Shown here piece after piece: positions 27,853 to 64,000 of a stretch of DNA of 64,000 bases. Positions within the stretch are counted from its first letter, which is position 1; the number at the start of each line of letters is the position of its first letter. The stretch lies in NCBI RefSeq assembly GCF_013744875.1, contig NZ_CP059399.1, forward strand, positions 2,046,001-2,110,000, written 5' to 3'. The notes beneath the pieces were generated by a model. That model worked only from the letters and a program-made list of their open reading frames with translations. It had not been told where the DNA came from and searched no databases. A program made the position numbers and the translations under genes. This DNA comes from Nocardia huaxiensis. GTDB lineage: Bacteria; Actinomycetota; Actinomycetes; Mycobacteriales; Mycobacteriaceae.

Positions 27853-29046
27853 ATGGATGCCGCTCGAGTTGCCGGGCATAAGCTGGTCGGCGTGCATCGC
27901 TCGCCTTTGATTCCCGTGTTCGCCGCCATGCAGGTCGGGCTGCACGTGCTGGTGGTGATCCTGACGGGGATCGTGACGGTGCAGGCGGTCATGGCCGACA
28001 GCCATCCGTATCTGGTCATCGTGCTGGCCGGGATCTTCCTCGGCGTCTATTTCATCGGTGGCCGCTTCCGCCGCAATCTGAGTGCCGCGCGCATCTGGCT
28101 GCTGGTCCTGACCGTCCTCTGGCTGGGCCTGGTCGCCTTCGCGCCGCTCGCCGTCTATCTCGTCTTCGGGCTGTTCTTCCTCTATCTCCATCTGCTGCCG
28201 CGGGCTTGGGGATTGCTGGCCGTGGTCGCCGCGACCACGGTGGCAGTGGTCGGCTTCGCGCTGCATCGCGGCTGGACCCTCGGCGGCGTCATCGGCCCGC
28301 TGCTGGGTGCGATGGTCGCGGTCGCCATCGGCCTCGGCTACGAGGCGCTGTTCCGGGAGGCCGCCGACCGCCAGCGCCTCATCGACGAATTGCTCGCCAC
28401 CAGAAACACTCTCGCCGAACAGGAACGTACCGCGGGCAAGCTGGCCGAGCGGGAACGCCTGGCCCAGGAGATCCACGACACGGTCGCCCAGGGCCTGAGC
28501 AGTATTCAAATGCTGCTGCACGCGGCCGAACGCGCCGCCCCGGATCATCCTGCGCTGGAAAAGATTCGGCTCGCCCGTGAGACCGCCGCCGACAATCTCG
28601 CCGAAACCCGCCAGCTCATAGCCGAACTCACGCCCGCCGCCCTGGAAGGTCAATCGCTGATCGAGGCGCTGACCCGCATCGCCCAGCGGGCCGCGGTCCC
28701 GGGTCTGGACGCACAGGTCCTCGTCGAAGGTGACCCGCAGCGCCTGCCCATGCCCATCGAAGCCGCCCTGGTGCGCATCGCCCAGGGCGCGGTCTCGAAT
28801 GTGGTCCGGCACGCGCACGCCGACCGCATGCGAATCACGGTGACCTACGCCGACGATGCCGTTCATCTCGATGTGGTCGACGATGGCGTGGGCATCGACC
28901 CCGCCGTCCTCGACCGAGCCCCGTCCGGCAGCTTCGGCCTCCTCGCCATGCGCAGTCGGGTAGAGCAGCAGGGCGGCACCATGAATGTCGAATCCGACCC
29001 CGGCCACACCGCGGTCACCGTCTCATTCCCCCTGGAGGATCAATGA
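27853..29046 (+). CDS. Sensor histidine kinase (NarL-type, ChrS-like)
   Basis: A 397-residue kinase from ATG 27853; a GTG at 27892 is a possible later start. Five or so membrane helices fill residues 20-165, without a large extracellular domain, so it likely senses a signal in or near the membrane. The HisKA_3 dimerisation helix carries phospho-acceptor His208 in LAQEIHDTVAQGLSS. The HATPase domain (about 295-395) has ALVRIAQGAVSNVVRHAHAD and VVDDGVGIDPA and GSFGLLAMRSRVEQQGG. It overlaps the regulator gene by ATGA. Divergence from an HrtBA-like exporter suggests heme or membrane-stress sensing. Confidence 0.9.
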   Translation: MDAARVAGHKLVGVHRSPLIPVFAAMQVGLHVLVVILTGIVTVQAVMADSHPYLVIVLAGIFLGVYFIGGRFRRNLSAARIWLLVLTVLWLGLVAFAPLAVYLVFGLFFLYLHLLPRAWGLLAVVAATTVAVVGFALHRGWTLGGVIGPLLGAMVAVAIGLGYEALFREAADRQRLIDELLATRNTLAEQERTAGKLAERERLAQEIHDTVAQGLSSIQMLLHAAERAAPDHPALEKIRLARETAADNLAETRQLIAELTPAALEGQSLIEALTRIAQRAAVPGLDAQVLVEGDPQRLPMPIEAALVRIAQGAVSNVVRHAHADRMRITVTYADDAVHLDVVDDGVGIDPAVLDRAPSGSFGLLAMRSRVEQQGGTMNVESDPGHTAVTVSFPLEDQ

Positions 29047-29681
29047 TCCGCATCCTGCTCGCCGACGATCACGCCATCGTCCGCGCCGGATTGCACGCCC
29101 TCTTGGATTCCGGTGTGGCCGACAGTGATTCCGCCGACGAGGTGGAGGTGATCGGCGAGGTCGCCACCGCCGAGGAAGCCGTATCCTTCTGTGCCACAAC
29201 GCCTGTCGATCTGGTCCTCATGGACCTCCGCTTCGGCCCCGGCAAGTCCGGTGCGGAGGCGACGGCAGCCCTGCGCGAACTGCCTGCCCCGCCGAATGTG
29301 TTGGTGGTGACCAACTACGACACCGACGCCGACATCCTCGGCGCCATCGAAGCGGGCGCCTGCGGCTACATCCTGAAAGACACCCCGCCCGCCGAGCTCA
29401 TGGCCGCCGTCCGTTCGGCAGCAGCCGGCGAGAGCGTCCTCTCCCCGTCGGTCGCCTCCAAGCTCATGACCCGGGTCCGCAAACCCGATACGACCTTGAG
29501 CCCCAGGGAAATCGAAGTCCTCCGCCTGGTCGCCGACGGCCTCTCCAATCGAGACATAGGCCGCCGGCTCTTCCTCAGCGAGACCACCGTCAAATCCCAC
29601 CTGGTTCACATCTATTCGAAACTCGGCGTCAAATCCCGCACCTCGGCGGTAGCCCGCGCCCGCGAACAGGGTGCGATCTGA
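29043..29681 (+). CDS. NarL/LuxR-type response regulator (ChrA-like)
   Basis: A 212-residue response regulator. The receiver domain (1-130) has the acidic pair Asp8-Asp9, phospho-acceptor Asp61 in LVLMDLRFG, Thr/Ser near VVTNYDT, and Lys in GYILKDTPP. The LuxR HTH (about 148-208) reads LSPREIEVLRLVADGLSNRD with KSHLVHIYSKLGVKSRTSAV. It is translationally coupled to the kinase. The likely target is the palindrome at 27813 and the divergent exporter operon. Confidence 0.93.
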   Translation: MIRILLADDHAIVRAGLHALLDSGVADSDSADEVEVIGEVATAEEAVSFCATTPVDLVLMDLRFGPGKSGAEATAALRELPAPPNVLVVTNYDTDADILGAIEAGACGYILKDTPPAELMAAVRSAAAGESVLSPSVASKLMTRVRKPDTTLSPREIEVLRLVADGLSNRDIGRRLFLSETTVKSHLVHIYSKLGVKSRTSAVARAREQGAI

Positions 29682-30143
29682 TCAAACCCGAAGCGCTTCG
29701 GCGGGGGTGTAGTTCTCGCGGAGGGTGAAGGCCAGGGGGGAAGGGCCTTGGGCGCGAAGGGTTTTCAGGCGGTCGAGGGCTTCTTCGAGGGTGGGGTGGT
29801 GGCCTTCGGGGATCCACCAGAGGACGGTCATGGGTTCGGTTGGGCGGGTGAACCATTCGCTGCGGCGGCGCAGGAAGTCGAGGTGGTGGGAGCGGTAGAT
29901 GTAGTCCCACAGGGCTTCTCGGGATTGCCAGACGGAGAGGTTGATGATCACGTTGTCGCCGAGGGGGCGGAGGGAGGTGGCGTCGGAGCCGGAGTCGTCG
30001 ACCAGGCGCCAGATGAAGCCGGGGGATTGTTCGGCGAGAGTGTTGATGGGGTCGAGGTTTTCGGTGAAGTCGGCCATGCGCGGGTCGTCGAGGGGGTAGC
30101 GCAGGGTGGCGTTGTTCATTTCGGCGAGGTGATAGCCGTTCAT
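29682..30143 (-). CDS. DUF3291 domain protein
   Basis: A 153-residue protein; the longer open frame is trimmed to ATG 30143 because the family begins with a segment like MNGYHLAEMNNATLRYPLDD. Family marks: PLDDPRMADF, SPGFIWRL, NLSVWQSREALWDYIYRSHH, RRRSEWF and VLWWIPEGHHPTLEEALDRL. The fold is predicted to be a dimeric alpha-beta barrel related to monooxygenases, but activity is unknown. It abuts the response regulator gene tail to tail, with its stop at the very next base, so no room for a terminator exists between them. Confidence 0.85.
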   Translation of the reverse strand: MNGYHLAEMNNATLRYPLDDPRMADFTENLDPINTLAEQSPGFIWRLVDDSGSDATSLRPLGDNVIINLSVWQSREALWDYIYRSHHLDFLRRRSEWFTRPTEPMTVLWWIPEGHHPTLEEALDRLKTLRAQGPSPLAFTLRENYTPAEALRV

Positions 30144-30171
30144 GGCTGTCACTTCACCATGCGCGGTGAGA

Positions 30172-30756
30172 TCAGTCGACCCAGTCCTGGAGCGGGGTGG
30201 TGTCGAGGGTGAGGCCGAGTGGCGGGGGCAGTGGGACCGGGCGGCCGAATCCGTAGCGCCGAGTTTCCTCATAGCGGCCCTCGCTCGGCTCGCTGAAAAC
30301 GGAGACTTCGGCGGCATCGCGGTCGATCAGAAGGTAGATCGGAATTCCGCACTGGGCGTACGCGTTCGGCTTCTCGACTCGGTCACGGGCGTTGGTGTCC
30401 GAATCTCTGGTGGTGATCTCGACCGCCATCACCACGGGATCGGGGACAGCCCACTCGCCGGTTCCCACGAAGGCGTCGACCGGAGCGACCACGCCGTCCG
30501 GTCGGGCTCGGCCCTTCCGATAGGTGCCCACCTGTAGCCCTTGGTTGGGATGCAGAAACAGCCGGGGGCTCAAAGGCATCAACAGGAGCAGCAGCCAGAT
30601 GAAAATGCGATTGTGGTCCCCGTCCGGCACAGCCTTGACTCCCAGTCGCCCGTCGATGTACTCGAGCTGCACACCTTCGGTTTCACGCGCGGCGGCGCGC
30701 GCGATCGCCTCGAACTCGTCGGTGTTCAGGTCCGGCTCCCGGTCAACGGCTGTCAT
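30172..30756 (-). CDS. Uma2-family PD-(D/E)XK nuclease-like protein
   Basis: A 194-residue protein from ATG 30756, which has AGGAGG upstream (30765-30770 read leftward). Uma2 features: YIDGRLGVKAVPDGDHNRIF, the core Asp in GRARPDGVVAP, the catalytic Glu in VVMAVEITTRDSDTNARDRV, KPNAYAQCGIPIYLLIDRDA, and a C-terminal beta tail. Uma2 proteins are abundant in cyanobacteria and actinobacteria and of unclear role. Gene order suggests it may share a transcript with the DUF3291 gene (28-bp gap). Confidence 0.88.
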   Translation of the reverse strand: MTAVDREPDLNTDEFEAIARAAARETEGVQLEYIDGRLGVKAVPDGDHNRIFIWLLLLLMPLSPRLFLHPNQGLQVGTYRKGRARPDGVVAPVDAFVGTGEWAVPDPVVMAVEITTRDSDTNARDRVEKPNAYAQCGIPIYLLIDRDAAEVSVFSEPSEGRYEETRRYGFGRPVPLPPPLGLTLDTTPLQDWVD

Positions 30757-30863
30757 GGACTGCCTCCTGGCCTGAATTCTACGGGTTGTCCGAGATCGAT
30801 TGCCGGTGGTCCGCAGTGGTGTGGTGCGCATTGTGAGGGATTCGGAACCCGTACGGTGGGCGG

Positions 30864-31289
30864 ATGGCATCGATCTCTGATCAGCGGGTTCGGGAGTTTC
30901 TATCCGAGGGGACGCGTACCGGGAAGTTGGCTTTCACGGCGAGTGATGGGCGGGCTCTGGTGACGCCGGTGTGGTTCGTGCTGGATGGGGATGAGTTGGT
31001 TTTCAACACCGGGAAGACTTCGGCCAAGGGGAAATCCGTGCTGCGGGATGGGCGGGTGACCTTGCTGGTGGATCTGGAAGCGCCGCCGTATGCCTTTGTT
31101 CAGGTGCAGGGGGTGACCCGGGTGTCGGAGGAGATTGACGATCTGGTGCGGACCGCCACGGCGATCGGTGGGCGGTACATGGGCGCGGACCGGGCCGAGG
31201 AGTTCGGGAAGCGGAACGGGGTGCCGGGGGAGCTGGCGGTGTGGATCACGCCGACCAAGGTCACCGCGGCTTTCGATGTGACGGGCTGA
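30864..31289 (+). CDS. PPOX-class F420-dependent oxidoreductase
   Basis: A 141-residue split-barrel flavin/F420 protein, starting MASISDQRVREFLSEGTRTG. It has KLAFTASDGRALVTPVWFVL, the phosphate-binding FNTGKTSAKGKSVLRDGRVT, and LLVDLEAPPYAFVQVQGVTR. This matches the Rv1155/Rv2607-like FDOR-B class. It may reduce F420-linked tetrapyrrole or related substrates. It is 13 bp upstream of cobM, so the two may be co-transcribed. Confidence 0.88.
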   Translation: MASISDQRVREFLSEGTRTGKLAFTASDGRALVTPVWFVLDGDELVFNTGKTSAKGKSVLRDGRVTLLVDLEAPPYAFVQVQGVTRVSEEIDDLVRTATAIGGRYMGADRAEEFGKRNGVPGELAVWITPTKVTAAFDVTG

Positions 31290-31302
31290 AATACTCGGCC
31301 GC

Positions 31303-32061
31303 ATGACAGTGCACTTCATCGGGGCCGGGCCGGGCGCGGCGGATTTGCTGACCGTGCGGGCGGTGGAACTGTTGAAGAGCTCGCCGGTGTGCCTGTACGC
31401 GGGGACGTATCTGGATCCGGAGGTGCTGGGGCACTGTGCGCCGGAGGCCGAGCTGATCGATACGCAGGGGCTGGATCTGGATCAGATCATCGAGCACTGC
31501 GTGCGGGCGCAGCGGGCCGGGAAGGATGTGGCTCGGCTGTGCTCGGGGGATCCCTCCATATATTCGGCGCTGCACGAGCAGACCAGCCGCCTCGACGCGG
31601 CCGGAATCGCGTGGGATGTGACGCCCGGAGTGCCCGCCTACGCGGCGGCGGCGGCACTGCTGGGGGCGGAGCTCACGGTGCCGGAGGTGGTGCAGTCGGT
31701 GGTGCTCACGCGGACGCAGGCGCGGTCGACCGCCATGCCGGAGTCCGAGGCGCTGGAGAACTTCGCAAGGACTCGCGCCACCCTGGTGCTGCACCTGGCC
31801 ATCACGCGGATTCGCACCCTCGCCGAGGAGCTCACGGGCGAGTACGGCCAGGACTGTCCGGTGGCCGTCGTCTACCGCGCCAGCCAGCCCGAGCAGCGGG
31901 TGATCCGCGGCACGCTCGCCGATATCGCCGATCAGGTCGAGCAGGCCGGTCTGCGGCAAGCGGCCGTGATTCTGGTCGGCCGGGCGCTGGCGAAATCGGT
32001 GGATTGCGCCCAGTCACACCTGTACGACCCGGCCCGGGACAGGACGCACATCACTGGTTGA
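31303..32061 (+). CDS. cobM: Precorrin-4 C11-methyltransferase
   Basis: A 252-residue SAM-dependent tetrapyrrole methylase of adenosylcobalamin biosynthesis. It opens with VHFIGAGPGAADLLTVRAVE; further motifs are YAGTYLDPEVLGHC, the SAM loop ARLCSGDPSIYSALHEQTSR, VTPGVPAYAAAAALLGAELT, and VVYRASQPEQRVIRGTLADI. It places the C-11 methyl of the corrin ring in the aerobic route (CobM/CbiF family). No other cob genes are in the window. Confidence 0.95.
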   Translation: MTVHFIGAGPGAADLLTVRAVELLKSSPVCLYAGTYLDPEVLGHCAPEAELIDTQGLDLDQIIEHCVRAQRAGKDVARLCSGDPSIYSALHEQTSRLDAAGIAWDVTPGVPAYAAAAALLGAELTVPEVVQSVVLTRTQARSTAMPESEALENFARTRATLVLHLAITRIRTLAEELTGEYGQDCPVAVVYRASQPEQRVIRGTLADIADQVEQAGLRQAAVILVGRALAKSVDCAQSHLYDPARDRTHITG

Positions 32062-32084
32062 AACCGCCAAATGCGGTGATAGCT

Positions 32085-32100
32085 AAGGGCTATGGCCCTT
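32085..32100 (+). terminator. Short hairpin after cobM
   Basis: AAGGGC-TATG-GCCCTT forms a 6-bp stem with a 4-nt loop, 24 bp after the cobM stop and followed by T. A smaller hairpin CCGC-N5-GCGG precedes it at about 32065-32077. Likely ends the PPOX-cobM transcript. Confidence 0.5.
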
Positions 32101-32275
32101 TCTGGTTCCGCACCCGGGGCTGCCGGTAGATTGGTCCGGGTGTTTTGCTTGAAGCTTTCGGCGATAGTCGGCCGTCCGGCAGGTGTGGGCGCGCCCATGT
32201 AACGAGACTGGTCGGCTCGACGGATAGCCCAGAGAAGTTTTGTCTGATTGTTATGTGAAGTGAGCCCAGAACGCC

Positions 32276-32315
32276 GGACGCCACGCTAGCGGTGTGGCGT
32301 CCTGTTCGGGTTTTT
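32276..32315 (+). terminator. Terminator-like hairpin in the NRPS leader (possible attenuator)
   Basis: GGACGCCAC (32276-32284) pairs perfectly with GTGGCGTCC (32294-32302) around a 9-nt loop; a TTTTT run follows at 32311-32315. It ends 43 bp before the chosen NRPS start. Position between cobM and the NRPS makes it either a final terminator for upstream transcription or an attenuator in the NRPS leader. The remaining part of 32062-32358 shows no recognisable riboswitch or iron box; promoter elements are not clear by eye. Confidence 0.5.
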
Positions 32316-32358
32316 CGGCGGGGAGCGCTCTCGGGTGTTCCGGAAGCGAGGTTTTCGG

Positions 32359-64000
<31,642 letters not shown>

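Noticed and set aside
25586-27910. A 774-residue plus-strand protein beginning with the DUF559 core
   Set aside because: Beyond about residue 115 it is the antisense of the ABC ATPase and permease genes; those have full motif sets, so the extension is not coding.
32062-32358. Iron-responsive (IdeR/DmdR) box or riboswitch upstream of the NRPS
   Set aside because: No TTAGGTTAGCCTAACC-like palindrome was found, and the hairpins present are explained as terminators. A siderophore role is not supported from this region.

Overview
The window reads as a chromosomal segment of a high-GC mycolic-acid actinomycete, most likely Nocardia or a close relative. The basis is the very high third-position GC, a complete mce operon of the Mycobacterium/Nocardia/Rhodococcus type, F420-dependent enzymes, an actinobacterial leucine-degradation cluster, and a giant multimodular peptide synthetase. 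No tRNA, rRNA, CRISPR array, transposase or phage gene was seen. No gene-free stretch exceeds 300 bases; the longest are 32062-32358, 10386-10631 and 12646-12886.

Region 1 (1-10385, minus strand) is an mce lipid-import operon. In transcription order it holds two tiny membrane proteins, two YrbE/MlaE-like permeases, MceA to MceF, and one Mce-associated membrane protein. A co-oriented regulator follows and runs off the window; its visible part ends inside a second TetR-type DNA-binding domain, as in the double-TetR regulator Mce3R. Nearly every junction is an ATGA or TAATG overlap. Region 2 (10386-13480) holds an SRPBCC protein, a strong two-way terminator, a pair of small exported proteins with a promoter and palindrome upstream, and a TetR regulator.

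Region 3 (13578-21687, plus strand) is a coherent leucine/isovalerate catabolic operon. It encodes both methylcrotonyl-CoA carboxylase subunits, isovaleryl-CoA dehydrogenase, a MaoC hydratase, a CitE-type HMG-CoA lyase and acetoacetyl-CoA synthetase, enough to take isovaleryl-CoA to acetyl-CoA plus acetoacetyl-CoA. The divergent TetR gene is the likely regulator. Region 4 (21704-32061) is a mosaic: DUF4254 protein, epoxide hydrolase with divergent WYL regulator, LLM oxidoreductase, a DUF559 gene remnant, an HrtBA-like ABC exporter with a divergent ChrSA-like two-component system, DUF3291 and Uma2 proteins, an F420/PPOX oxidoreductase, and cobM.

Region 5 (32359 to beyond 64000, plus strand) is one uninterrupted NRPS reading frame of at least 10,547 codons. 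It has nine complete modules and the start of a tenth. The first condensation domain resembles the EntF/starter type. Adenylation pocket residues read by eye give X-X-Ser-Ser-Thr-X(D)-Ser-Ser-Ser, with an epimerase in module 6. A terminator-like hairpin lies in its leader.

The most unusual signal is a palindromic repeat. A 33-bp hairpin unit lies between accA1 and fadE19. Inverted doublets of the same unit (87 and 93 bp, both multiples of three) sit in frame inside the adenylation domains of modules 4 and 8, where they are translated as extra peptide. A different 45-bp palindrome lies in frame near the end of the module 8 adenylation domain. This resembles REP/BIME doublets or Rickettsia palindromic elements that insert into coding sequence, but here in an actinomycete NRPS.
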